DNA of 64,000 nt, from the NCBI GenBank assembly GCA_934047225.1, contig OW203989.1, positions 5,245,977 to 5,309,976 on the forward strand, in the 5' to 3' direction. The position numbers and the translations under genes were made by a program. Position 1 is the first letter of the stretch; the number at the start of each line of letters is the position of its first letter. Below the pieces are notes generated by a model that saw only the letters and a list, made by a program, of their open reading frames with translations, had not been told where the DNA came from and searched no databases. Shown one piece after another: positions 32,406 to 42,839 of this stretch. This stretch comes from Ypsolopha sequella (Eukaryota > Arthropoda > Insecta > Lepidoptera > Ypsolophidae).

Positions 32406-32772
32406 AAATAGTAGTTTATGTTACAGGGGCGAAAAGGAATAAATTACGAGGACGATTGTTTTAAACGTAACCGAGTAATTTATTGCTCTTACGCCCGTGT
32501 ATCATACTACGTTTTTTAATGCATAGTGTGAGGAAATAAAACAAATATAATCTTGTGAACTTTAAATTATGATTGGCTCAAAAGGACTATATCCAGAGCC
32601 GTTAGCAATGGAAAAAAAAATATTACATTTATGGTACACAGGAAAGGTTGCAGGTTAGCCAACCATTGTAAATAAATAAAAAAATAATAATAAAGCCCTA
32701 GGGCAAAATAATTGACTTTCTGTTCGATTTTGATGCATAAAAAGTGGGCCTTTACGAGCACTTGCATTGAAA
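32406..32772 (-). repeat. Family A dispersed repeat, copy 6
   Basis: Same boundaries as the other copies, in reverse: AATAGTAGTTTATG at the left, CACTTGCATTGAAAA at the right. Confidence 0.75.
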
Positions 32773-32923
32773 ATGTATTTAAATATTCAATTGATGAGCC
32801 ACTCTTGAGATATGACTGTACGAGTCAAATGAAGCTAAACAATGAAAGTCATTTTTAAAACAAACAAGGAGTATCAAAACAGATACCAGGAAATTCCTCA
32901 ACGATGGAACAATAAATGACTAT

Positions 32924-33130
32924 GTGTCCTGTTTATCAAAGCTTACAAGTCTTGTATTACAAGTACTTTCCTTGTAAAATACTGAAATTTTACAAGATGG
33001 TGTTTATGAAAACTACACTTGTAAGATACAAGCTACAAGTGACTTTTCTTATTTCACAAGTATAATTTCACAAGTAAATTTGTATTTGTGTTTATCAAAA
33101 ACCCATCTGTCACTTGTGACTTGTGAAAAA
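32924..33130. repeat. Left end and subterminal repeats of the Harbinger element
   Basis: After the terminal repeat come many copies, in both orientations, of ACTTGTA/TACAAGT (for example at 32946, 32959, 32973, 33018, 33034, 33056). These are candidate binding sites for the transposase or its Myb-like partner. Confidence 0.6.
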
Positions 33131-33228
33131 GCGTGAAAAAACAAGAGAGCGTTCGGTTTCCCTCTATTCCGTAAATACAAGTGGAAAAATTGCGTGGCAA
33201 TAGTTTTGTTTGAAAAAGAAATACAAAA

Positions 33229-34269
33229 ATGTGGTCCAGTGATTCGAGCGAAGACGAAGAAGAGCAAATAAGAATAACGCGACGAAGAACACACAGAACA
33301 AGAATAGATTATGGTCACATGGAAACGACGTATGAATATAATCAAAGTTTCAGAATAAGAGCAAGTGATTTACAAAACTTAATGAATCTTTTGGGGGAAC
33401 GTTTGCAAAGAAGTACCTTAAGAAATCAAGCTTTATCGACAAAATTACAGTTGCAAATTGCTTTGCACTGGATGGGCACAGGAGTGCAATACCATGCAGT
33501 TGCTAATATGCACGGTGTAACTAAAGGCAGTGTGTGTAATGCTGTTCATGGTGTTGTGGCAGCTGTGAATGAAGTCATGTTTACAGAATATGTTAAATGG
33601 CCAGAAAATATGCAGAATGTGGTGAATAACTTTTTTGCTGTAAAAGGAATGCCATTGGTTTGTGGTTGTCTTGATGGTACTTTGATAAATATAGATGCTC
33701 CAAAACAGCATGAAGAAGTTTACGTAGATCGTCATGGAAACCATTCAATTAATTGTTTAGTTGTGTGTGGCCCAGACAGAAAATTTTATTATTCCTATGC
33801 AAATTGGCCCGGAAGCACACATGACAGTAGAGTTTTAAGAAACAGCCAACTGTTTCGTCGATTTGAAAATGGGTGGAGACCTTTTCCAAATTGAATAATT
33901 TTAGGAGATTCTGCGTACCCTCTGAAAGATTGGTTAATAACTCCAATTGTCTCAAATGCTAATGATCAAGCAAATAACCAATTCTTAAATGCGCACAAAT
34001 CAACAAGAAGAATAGTCGAAAATGCAATTGGCATCCTGAAAGAAAAGTTTCCTTGTTTAAATTACATGCGATTAGAACCGAAGTTTGCTTGTAACATTTT
34101 TAACTGCTGTGTTACTCTTTGTAACTTTGCTAAAGTTGATGACGATCTACGGAACGACAAAGTCAATTTAAATTATATTGATGCTGAAAATGTACTCGAA
34201 GATGATGATGAAGAAGATAGAAGAGGAAGAAACCGTTTGGAAAGAATAATCAACTTCTTTAGAATCTAA
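33229..34269 (+). pseudogene. Harbinger (HARBI1-like) transposase with one in-frame stop
   Basis: The frame runs from ATG 33229 to the stop ending at 34269 (347 codons including the stop) and is broken only by TGA at 33892-33894 (codon 222). DDE nuclease residues are present on both sides of it: Asp149 in GCLDGTLINI, Asp227 in ILGDSAYPL and Glu264 in RIVENAIGILKEKF, 37 residues apart, as expected for PIF/Harbinger. An acidic N-terminus and helix-turn-helix-like region (ANMHGVTKGSVCNAVHGV, about residues 94-111) precede the core. The enzyme cuts the ends and inserts at 3-bp targets, needing the neighbouring Myb-like protein. There are no other stops or frameshifts, so the lesion is recent or could be read through. 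The product truncated at codon 222 would lack two catalytic residues. Confidence 0.85.
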
Positions 34270-34318
34270 TAATGTATTTAGATAAAATTGAAAGATTTAG
34301 TAAGTATCTTAAAATAAA

Positions 34319-35711
34319 CTAAATCACCAAGGTTTGGGTGCCATCTTCATTGATAACAATGTTGTCCTTTGATATGAAAAAGATGTGGTTATTTATGTTT
34401 TCTTTTTCTTTTTCAAAGATACTTGAAATTAAATCTCTTGTGTAACTGGAAGGCCTCAAGTTTAGTTTTTGTTCCAGCTCCAATGATTCTAATGTCATTT
34501 TATATTTTTTTAATTTTAAATACTCAATTTGAAGCTCCAATTTCTTCTTTTTCAAAATCTGGTTATCAGCGTGTTCAGTATGGGCGGCTGATCCGCGGCG
34601 GATTATTTTAACTCTTTTATCTGAAACCAATTATAATATTTAATCATAAAATAAATGCAAGAGGGTAACTAGGTAGTTTTACCCTTGTATAAGAATAATC
34701 GGCTTCACTAACAGTAAATAATTAGGTAATATCAAATTAAGAAAATAAAATTGATAATATCCCAGTCGTCCAGATAGTAATTAAATATAATAAAATCCTA
34801 TTAGCTTTCAAATAATCACAATTGATTCATATAATAATTTATATATAATAACCTATTATGTTGGAGTGAGTTGGTTGAGTTTGTAAGGTTTGTGGAGTTG
34901 GGGTTGCATCAGGAATTATGACCTCGTCGTTATCACTATGGCCACACTGGTCATCATTTTGAACATCTAACGGTTCCTGTATACCAATTCCATTAGTAAT
35001 AGGCGAGTATTTGCCAATAATTTCCAACACCAAATCATCAATGGGAGTGAGTTTTTTGTCTTTTCCTCCAGGGGCACCAGTGTTTTTGGCATTATCTGTT
35101 TTAGCCTGTGGATAAATTAGACATGACGAATATTAAGAAAGATATCTATTCTTATATTGCTGGGCATATTATAGAACAAAACGTATTTTTGTACAGTTGA
35201 TTCAATGTAGGTATATTTGTCCCATTCTCCTGTAAGGAAAGAATTAATTTTATTGCTACTTACTGCAATCACAAAATAGAAAACAAAAACATTATATAAT
35301 TTTATGTTGCGTCTTTAAAATAGCAGAACACTATTATTGTACCGTCTTTACACAATAATATAATAATTGTACATGGCAGTAATGCAACGTAATTTATATT
35401 CTAGATTTTTTTTTAGTTTTAAAAGGACGTAAGGAAAGCCAAACACGATGCCAAAAGCAAAACAGAAATGAAAAATATTGTACTCAACTTACCAAGGTAG
35501 ACCTTTTGATATTTGACCAAAAAGTATCTCGTACATATGTGTAGTCTTTATCTGCAGATACCAATCCAAACGCCTGGCATTGATTTAAAATGGTTATCCA
35601 TTCTTGATTTTTTTTATCTTTAGATAATTTGTCGGTAAATGCACCAAACAAGATACTTTTACTGTCCCGAATTGCCTGTAAAACTGTTAATTTGTGATCC
35701 TTTTTCGACAT
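34319..35711 (-). CDS. Harbinger Myb/SANT-like DNA-binding protein, three exons
   Basis: Minus strand. Exon 1 is 35711-35493 (ATG at 35711) with donor TTG/GTAAGT; exon 2 is 35105-34853 with acceptor TTTATCCACAG and donor ATAG/GTTATT; exon 3 is 34620-34319 with acceptor ATTGGTTTCAG. Phases agree (0, then 1), giving about 257 residues with no stop. Exon 1 encodes a Myb/SANT-like DNA-binding fold with the typical Trp positions (KNQEWITILNQCQAFG, TYVRDTFWSNIKRS). Exon 2 has the PIDDLVLEIIGKYSP stretch common in this family. Exon 3 encodes a Lys/Leu/Glu-rich coiled coil (LKKKKLELQIEYLKLKKYK). In this superfamily the protein brings transposase to the ends and into the nucleus. Intact by reading. 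Confidence 0.8.
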
Positions 35712-36054
35712 TTTCAATCAGTTTTAATAATAACAAACTAAATAGGTACTTTGCCGCCTTTTCAAATCCTTTCCAGTGAGAAATTCTTTTTTTTTCGCGC
35801 CGTGAACGGCCGCTTTTGTTACTGGCCAGCCTTTGGTTTCAATAGATGTTAAAGTTATAAATATTTTTTTTTTCCATCCTCTTTAAACAATATATCACGT
35901 ATTACTATTGAAATAAATGTATATAAATACTTACGGTACTTTGAAATAACATGAAACTCAAATGCAGGAATTACACACAATATTAATAAGTTATAATGCC
36001 TGTGGTTATACCTTATGACAAAAAAAGGACGAGGAATGTTTGTTAGGTATACAA

Positions 36055-36219
36055 CCTACGTTCTACCAGCCTTCTCAAAAAAAACTACAAGTAGTACTTC
36101 AAAATCAAAAATGTTACAAGTCTTGTAAATTCAATTCATAAACGCGGTTTACAAGGACTTGTAAAAAAATTCCTGTAACTTGTAAACTTGTGAGCTTGTA
36201 CTTTTGATAAACAGGGCAC
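36055..36219. repeat. Right end and subterminal repeats of the Harbinger element
   Basis: CTACAAGTAGTACTTC, TTACAAGTCTTGTAAA, ACAAGGACTTGTAA, ACTTGTAAACTTGTGAGCTT and the terminal GATAAACAGGGCAC mirror the left end. Confidence 0.6.
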
Positions 36220-36224
36220 AGGTC

Positions 36225-37550
36225 AGTTTGAAATATTCATTTATTGCAAAATTAGGTTCTTTTTGACGTTTGCCTACATTTCATGCTAAATTAGGTTCTT
36301 TTTGACGTCCTTGGTTTGTCTTTACAATCGAAATTCCCTGCGTTCCGATTCACGACATATCGATTATATCGCGTCTGACACACTTTTTTCGCAAAATGAT
36401 ACTGGCCACAAATAAAAGCCGCCGGCTGAAGCCTGAAAAAAAAGGTAAAAACCGCGTCGTGCTTTACTAAGTCATAAAATACATTAAATTTGAAAGGAAC
36501 AATGGCTAATTTATCAGAAAGATAAATCAGGTAGTAGAAAAAGTATCGTTTGCAACGAGTAAAAATGGGTTTTCTTACCCTCGGAATGTAAGCTTTCGAC
36601 GTGAGCCTTCACTATAATCACTATTTGTGTCATGTAGATTACTATGTATTTTACTTCTTTTAAAAAATGCTTTAGCTACCGTATAAAATGGTAACAAAGT
36701 TACTCATTTCAAGGTCGTTGGCGTTGAGAGAAGCCTTAATAACTGGTTCGAGCGAATGGAAAAGTGTATTAACCTACGTGCTGAATACTTGAAAAACAAT
36801 AACAAGGTTCCAGTAGTTTTTTTTTCTTCAATCGACAAAACTTAAAAGGCATGTCTGTAAATTAAATTAAGAATTGTTTATTTACAAATAATAAATACAT
36901 TCTTTTTTTAATAAAGTATTAAATTCTGTTTATTTTGATGGTGAATCCAGGATTAATTAGTCGAAGTTTGAATACTTCAAGTAGAAATTGTATTCCATTC
37001 TAAAACTTATTCCTGCATAAATCGGTTACTTAAAATTAAAATCTATGCAAAACCCTTAAAGAGTGAATATATAAAATTGATTAGAGTTAACGTCGATCTT
37101 GGCCTTAAATTAAAAGTTCCCAATCTCAGTCTCACCCCGTGCGTAAATCTGAACCGACATCCAATTTGCCCCGTGATGTGGGTACGAGGGGAGAGAAAAA
37201 ATTGAAAATAAATTGATCTGCAGACTCGAGCGCGACAAGAGCGGGCAATCGCTTAGAAAACATCGGATTTTGCAACTCGGTTGCGTAAGGCTGGCTTAAC
37301 ATTGGAACCGCAAGTATGTAACTGGAACCTTATCACAGTAAGATAAACTGTTTAGAGAGGCCAGCGTTCTAGGCTTGAGCTATAGAAAGGTATTCGTCTC
37401 AAACACTCGAGACCTTTCTGATTACAATGGACTTTTCTGATTGAATTATATTTTACATTATTACTATATAGGACATACATAATTAAATGACCAAAGTGAT
37501 AATCCCGGGCCAGTTAACTTATCTTTTTTATCTGCTGACTGTAGTATTTG
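36225..37550. other. Spacer, nothing recognised
   Basis: ATTAGGTTCTTTTTGACGT occurs twice (about 36250 and 36290). Otherwise no repeat or coding signal that can be supported. Confidence 0.35.
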
Positions 37551-37557
37551 AAGGGTA

Positions 37558-37826
37558 CAGTCGACAAGATTGCCGCCTGTCCACCTTAAGAGCTAGTTTT
37601 GTGTGCAGTGGTTCGCGGCATCTTCCGCCCCGCCTTGTCAATTTTAATAGTCATTCATGCTCAACCATAAACTTTGACCAATGAAGTCTGATGGACCCGA
37701 AAACGCCATAAAAAGTGTCTCTCATAAACTTTCATTGGTCAACAAAATAAAAGGCTGGGCTAACTGAGATCGCCACATGCAAGCAACAAGGTTTTGAAAC
37801 TGGACAGGCGGGAATCTTGTCGACTG
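37558..37826. mobile_element. Tc1/mariner-type MITE, 269 bp
   Basis: TA flanks at 37556-37557 and 37827-37828. Terminal repeats of about 26 bp start CAGTCGACAAGATT and continue CCGCCTGTCCA with one mismatch. An inner inverted pair (AAACTTTGACCAATGAA and TTTCATTGGTCAA) lies near the middle. Non-coding. Confidence 0.75.
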
Positions 37827-37996
37827 TACAAGACTACATTTGTTAAATACCTCGTATTCATCCACTGCTGGACATAGGCCTCCCGCATATTGCGCTACTC
37901 TTGGCGGTCTTCAGTCATCCTCATCCAGCCGCCACCCGCAACGTCCTTCAGATCGTCAGTCCAACGGCCACGAGGGCGGCCTTCGCTCCCCTTTGC

Positions 37997-38999
37997 CATA
38001 GTAAAACCAGAACAGTAGTTTATCTTCAAGCAAAGGTACATCGCGCGGCTAATATGTGTGCGTGCTAGTACGCACAAACTACAGTACGCACACAACAGCA
38101 ATATCTTAGTATACAAGGTAGGCGCTAGTCGGGGTCACGCCACGATCGCGCTCAGTCAAGTCTCTCGAACAAGCCGCCACGCTGCGCGCCATGCGTCACC
38201 GACCAATTCAAATATGTCGACAGTACGCAATCGAACATATTGTACTGTCTTCGGATGCCTCAACAATAAATCCTCAAATCCAGAATTATCGTTCTTCTCA
38301 ATACCTACTCAACAAGAAAGGTGAATAAGAATTGATGGTATATATAAATAATAATGTGAAATGTAAACCATATTTTCTTTGTTCACATTTAACATAGGTA
38401 CCTATGATCATAACTGTGCTACGTTTGTTAATTATTCAAGGTGTTTTTAAACGTGGAGCTGATATGGTTAAAATCGCAAAGATTTTTTAATTTTGGACTA
38501 GGAGCCAATGTTTGATTAGATACTTAAATTTTATTATGTAGAAATTAACTGATTAATTTAGGTAACAATCACAAAGATTTTTAAGATGACATAAATTGTA
38601 GGTAAAATAAACAAATTTTAAGTTTTTAACATAATCTTCTTGGGTTTCTCGCGAATTTTTCGACTACTTTATTATTAAAATATCAAAAGTTTTTCAAATC
38701 TCTAGGGGGAGACAGCTACCCCCTTCCCCCCTTTGACGATGCCCATGTTTTTAAAGTAAAGTTCAGGAGCCAATATTTTTTCTTACAATAATTAAGATAA
38801 GCAAGTAAGATTTCTTTGTCTATATGTTTATTATGTATGATATGAATGTATGTTTGTTTGTAGTAGGTATGTATGTTTGGATGTTTCACTACGTCGTCCA
38901 TTGATAGCTACGAAACTAAACGAAGGGACAACCCTGCAACAGTAGGTATTTAAGTCTCGTACGGGGCGTGAGTTAAACTACTGTTCTGGTTTTACTATG
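37997..38999 (+). mobile_element. P-element-like deletion derivative, 1003 bp
   Basis: Perfect 26-bp terminal inverted repeats start CATAGTAAAACCAGAACAG. CCTTTGC flanks both sides (37990-37996 and 39000-39006), a 7-bp match inside the 8-bp duplication expected for P elements. The element carries a THAP first exon (38214-38319) and no catalytic domain. It is nested in an RTE remnant and therefore younger than it. The CA...TG ends, duplication length and THAP exon together point to the P superfamily. Confidence 0.75.
38214..38319 (+). pseudogene. THAP-domain first exon of a P-like transposase
   Basis: From ATG 38214 the frame reads MSTVRNRTYCTVFGC then LNNKSSNPELSFFSIPTQQER, with a donor-like AG/GTGAAT right after. 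The Cys pair, spacing and SFFSIP phrase are the start of a C2CH THAP zinc finger, the DNA-binding domain of P transposases. The rest of the domain and the RNase H-like core are missing, so this is a remnant. Confidence 0.65.
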
Positions 39000-39149
39000 C
39001 CTTTGCTGTATGTGGTCTCTATTCCAATGCCTTACGGCCCCAACGGTTACCACGTCGGCGACAAATATGGCCAGTCTACTGCCACTTCAACTTACTGACT
39101 CGGTAGGCTATGTCAGTCACCTTCAATCGCTGACGGATATCTTCGTTTC

Positions 39150-39670
39150 GGATTTAATCTATCAGAGATATCTCAAGCATAGCCCGCTCTATAGATCGTT
39201 GAGCGACCTTAAATTATATTATTATATTTGAGATAATTGAGTTTAAAGTTAAAACTTGTCATAGTACTGCATCTATGATTGAAATACTTTTGAATAACTC
39301 ACGCTATAGTAAACGAAGAGCCTAAAATTCGGGCATACAAAACAACTTAATATGTCGAAAAAACACATTCATAAGAAAACCCATTTCGATCCAATAAAAG
39401 CATATCAAATATGGCGGGGATGAGGCTCAAGCCTTCAAATTCAGTAACAAAAAGTGTCACCGTACGCATATTGAGGAATTCTCTTTCAGATCGGGAGTTT
39501 CCAATACTCTGGATCCAAGGAAAATCTATTCCTTTATATATTCCTGCTTCAAGTTTGGGTCTGTGTCAAAAAACGTTAGTTTCCGTTGGATTTATTTATG
39601 TAATCCCTCTATTGAAGACGTCTTTACGATTTTCTGTTTTGGAGGTTTCGTGTTTATAAAAGAATGATAA
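39150..39670. other. Spacer, nothing recognised
   Basis: An 82-codon open frame (39411-39659) has no recognisable domain. Confidence 0.3.
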
Positions 39671-39673
39671 GAA

Positions 39674-40232
39674 TAATAGTAGTTTTTGCTACAAGGGCGA
39701 AAAAGAATAAATTACGAGTAATTAATTGCTCCTACGCCCGAGTATCATACTAAGTTTTTCAATGCATAGTGTGAGGAAATAAAACAAATATAATCAAAGA
39801 AAACAATTTAATTATTTAAGTTGAATGTTACATTGTTACAATTTTGCAAGTTAATGATTGGCTCAAAAGGACTGTATCCAGAGCCGTTAAACAATGGAAA
39901 AAATGTATAACATTTATGGTACATAGGAAAGGTTGCAGGATAGCCAACTTCTCGTAAATAAATAAAAAAAAGTTATAAAGCCCTATGACAAAATAATCGA
40001 CTTTCTGTTCGGTTTTATGATTATTACTAAGTACCTGACATATTTTGAATTCTATTTAATCATTACCTTTTTCTTATACAAATGTTGACATTTAATATAT
40101 ATATTTTTTTTCTGTGTACCTATTTCTATAAAATGATTTGTGTGCCAGGTGTGGCTTTAATCTGCAAATAAATGATATGATTATGATTTTGATGCATAAA
40201 AAGTGGGCCTTTATGAGCACTTGCATTGAAAA
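39674..40232 (-). repeat. Family A dispersed repeat, copy 7, with two insertions
   Basis: Family A boundaries with extra sequence at about 39797-39850 and at about 40018-40186. The second insertion (~170 bp) has ATGATTAT on both sides, a possible 8-bp duplication. Confidence 0.65.
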
Positions 40233-40234
40233 AT

Positions 40235-40685
40235 ATATAAACGGTTGGTGGATAAAATCTGTGGCGGTAATGGCAAAGTGCAAGAGCATTGTGCATAAAA
40301 AAACTCTATTATTGATCACTAGCAATTTATGCATATATGTATAGGTAGAGAGAATTAATAAAAGTAAATTGCCGAAAAAAAAATGTAAATATAAAAAAAA
40401 TGGATTTAACTCTTTTTTAGGATCCCGTACCTCAAAATGAAAAGATGGAAACCTTACAAGATCATTAATAAAAATTGTTGACACTCGTAAGGGAATACAA
40501 ACCTATAGGGCACTTCCAGTTGACTAAAAAACTTGAAATTAGTTTATAGCACACACATAGGAAAACATCTGAAAATTACAAATTGTTAATTATTTAGGAA
40601 GTTATCAATGTCCAACATTATTAGACCCCTTACATATATAGAGTTTGATAGATCGTAAGGGTCAAGTTAAGTTGGTCGTTTATAA
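40235..40685. other. AT-rich spacer, nothing recognised
   Basis: No supported gene or repeat boundary. Confidence 0.3.
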
Positions 40686-40689
40686 CTGC

Positions 40690-40765
40690 CCTACGTGTAT
40701 TGTGTGGTGATACGGAACCCTACTGCGCGCGTCACACTCGCACTTGGCCGGTTTTTTTACCTGTG
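40690..40765 (-). repeat. Family B fragment, reversed
   Basis: TACGGAACCCTACTGCGCGC then CTCGCACTTGGCCGGTTTTT is the start of family B on the minus strand. Confidence 0.5.
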
Positions 40766-40867
40766 GAAGGAGGCACAAGTCGATCTTTCAATGAGGTTAT
40801 GACTAATCATCCTCAGGACTTTTCGGGAGTAAAGGCGAATGCGGCCTCGATCTGTGCCTCCTTGCAC

Positions 40868-41145
40868 AGTTAAAAAAACCGGCTAAGTGCGAGTCGGACT
40901 CGCGCACGAAGGGTTCCGTACCATTATCTATGAATACGGCAAAAAAACATGTCTGTTTTATGAGAGCCCCCTTAACTATTTATTTTGTTCTGCTTTTTAG
41001 TATTTGTTGTTATAGTGGCAACAGAAATCACAGACGCTGGTGACAGACGGACAGACGGACAGGCAGACGGACAGACAGACGGACAGCGGAGTCTTAGTAA
41101 TAGCGTCCCGTTGGTTACCCTTTGGGTACGGAACCCTAAAAAGCG
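40868..41145 (+). repeat. Family B dispersed repeat
   Basis: AAAACCGGCTAAGTGCGAGT ... GACAGACGG tandem ... TTTGGGTACGGAACCCTAAA, parallel to 31645-31960. Confidence 0.65.
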
Positions 41146-41261
41146 AGTTCAATCGTGTTTAAAATATCTTATGATGTCAACTCACTCTTATTTTAATGAA
41201 AGTACGAAAGAAATTTTTGGTGCGCAAGTGGAAGGTACAGCTCAACCAGGCACCCGCCGCG

Positions 41262-41932
41262 TGTCGGTGGCTATTCACTCCCCAGAAATTCGTCCCGAGA
41301 AAATTCGTCCCGATAAGTATTTATTTTTAGTGTAAACTCGTTCCGCTTCAAAAAATATATACTGAAAGTGAAAATTCGTCCTCTTTTTGGGTATCGATTC
41401 GTTCCCTTCGTCTTAACAATGGATCTTATACCTAAATTTCTATTTATTTTATATAAAAGTACTATCACTCTTATAAAAGTTAAGAGTAATATTAATTTTT
41501 TAAAGTTTAATGATTATGTAGTAGGAAGGGACTACTAACATGAAATATTTAAGTATGTGGTAAATCAGCTCGCTCCCATTAACTTGTCATTGGCAACAGA
41601 GTCCTTTGTTTGAGTCAGGATTCTGGAAAGTCATTGGTGTGCGGCCCGCCGCTCTTTACAAGAAATACACTGATTGTAAGACAATTGGTAAGTTTAACAA
41701 GTCTTATGGTTGCAAATTTACTTATATTTTGTTCTCATTTCACTTTTTACTCCCACTGTACTATCGAGAAGCAATAATATTGTTAAGTACCTAACGGTTA
41801 TGTATCTTATGGGTTGCGGGACGAATTTACCCTGGTCGAGGCAAGCGGGTCGAATTTTCCCAAAAATAGAAAACGGGACGAATTCGGCGGAGCGAATGTC
41901 CACCGACCCAGTTATGGGTATTCGGGGGAGAG
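41262..41932. mobile_element. Inverted-repeat element with AATTCGTCCC subterminal repeats
   Basis: The left end GTCGGTGGCTATTCACTC is matched, inverted, by GAGCGAATGTCCACCGAC at the right. Next to each end lie several AATTCGTCCC(G) words, pointing inward from both sides (41285, 41300, 41372; inverted near 41820, 41850, 41876). The interior is AT-rich and non-coding. The superfamily is unknown. Confidence 0.5.
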
Positions 41933-41999
41933 TAAGAGGACAGCCCACAGGCAAAAAACCAGGAGGCTCGCCATGTCTGGGACCGATGGACGGCAGTAT

Positions 42000-42183
42000 A
42001 TCCATTCCTAATAGCCGGGCCTTATATGGAACAGACTGGTGACGGGCAGCGGCGTCGTGAAGGTTTCGGCACCGCGCTCACCAGCGTGTGTGAGTATGGG
42101 CAATTCTTCCGCCGGGAGTGGCAAAGTCCTGAAAAGGCTATGTCCAGCAGTGGACAAACTAGGCTGTTAGATGGATGGATGGA
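42000..42183 (+). repeat. RTE-like 3' end with GATG tail
   Basis: AAGGCTATGTCCAGCAGTGGAC then GATGGATGGATGGATG: the plus-strand version of the TCCACTGCTGGACATAG phrase that ends the RTE remnants at 37853 and 53100. The short tandem tail is typical of RTE elements. Confidence 0.5.
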
Positions 42184-42269
42184 TGCTTAACTCCGCCCAA
42201 TCGATTAGTCTTGCTAAGAAGAAGGGCAAGAAACTTAGCAAGGCTTGTGACTTGTAGGTTAAATGTTGT

Positions 42270-42350
42270 TTGGTACAAAGGAACCCTTATGGTGAGTCTC
42301 CGTTGTACTCGTACTACCAAGGTACTATGGAACCCTAAAAACACGTATAG
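42270..42350 (+). repeat. Family C fragment
   Basis: GGTACAAAGGAACCCTTATGG then AAGGTACTATGGAACCCTAA, part of a family C end. Confidence 0.35.
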
Positions 42351-42667
42351 CAAAACTTCCATTTTCACATCACAGATACAATTCCTATTACATGTAATCA
42401 GGAACGTATAATATAAATTGTTCCCGTGGAGATACAAAGGAGTTTCTTTAGAACAATCACTTTGAAAGTCGCACGTGCCTGGCGGAAACCGCACACTGAA
42501 TCCTTGGGTTCCTGAGCGAAAAACGGGAGAAAATCATTGAGAGTTTTTATTTTTTGGTCGATCGTTAGTAGTAAATGAAGTTAAAATGAATCAGGTATGA
42601 ATCAATATTTTACGTTGTATGCTTTGTTCAATTGTGTATTTTGTGCAACTGTAACATGATTTGAGAC

Positions 42668-42835
42668 ATTAAAGCCGATTCTAAAGGCTTTAATTTTAGT
42701 TTTAGTGCTGCCAAAACAAAATTTCATTCATTGCAAAATAGTCCTTGAAAGTTAGGAACAGAATCTAAATTACTTTGGAATAACTTTATGTTTGACATCA
42801 CTAAAACTAAAATTAAAGCCTTTAGAATCGGCTAC
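42668..42835. mobile_element. MITE, about 168 bp
   Basis: AGCCGATTCTAAAGGCTTTA then ATTTTAGTTTTAGTG is repeated inverted at the right, arms about 36 bp. ACATT occurs just outside both ends. Non-coding. Confidence 0.6.
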
Positions 42836-42839
42836 ATTG

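Larger units (their letters stand above)
32924..36219. mobile_element. PIF/Harbinger DNA transposon with both genes
   Basis: About 3.3 kb. The ends are inverted repeats with one early mismatch: GTGTCCTGTTTATCAAA at the left and TTTTGATAAACAGGGCAC at the right. Both ends are followed inward by dense CTTGTAA/TACAAGT words. Inside are a DDE transposase (plus) and a Myb/SANT-like protein (minus), arranged tail to tail with 49 bp between stop codons, the usual two-gene design of this superfamily. A clean 3-bp target duplication could not be read. Confidence 0.85.
37853..39145 (-). pseudogene. RTE-like reverse transcriptase C-terminus, split by a P-like element
   Basis: Two halves, 37853-37996 and 39000-39145, read on the minus strand as one C-terminal domain. 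It includes the GRPRGRWTDDLK and GGGWMR words, which match an uninterrupted relative at 53088-53380. The gap is exactly the P-like element at 37997-38999. Terminal fragment only; not functional. Confidence 0.75.
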
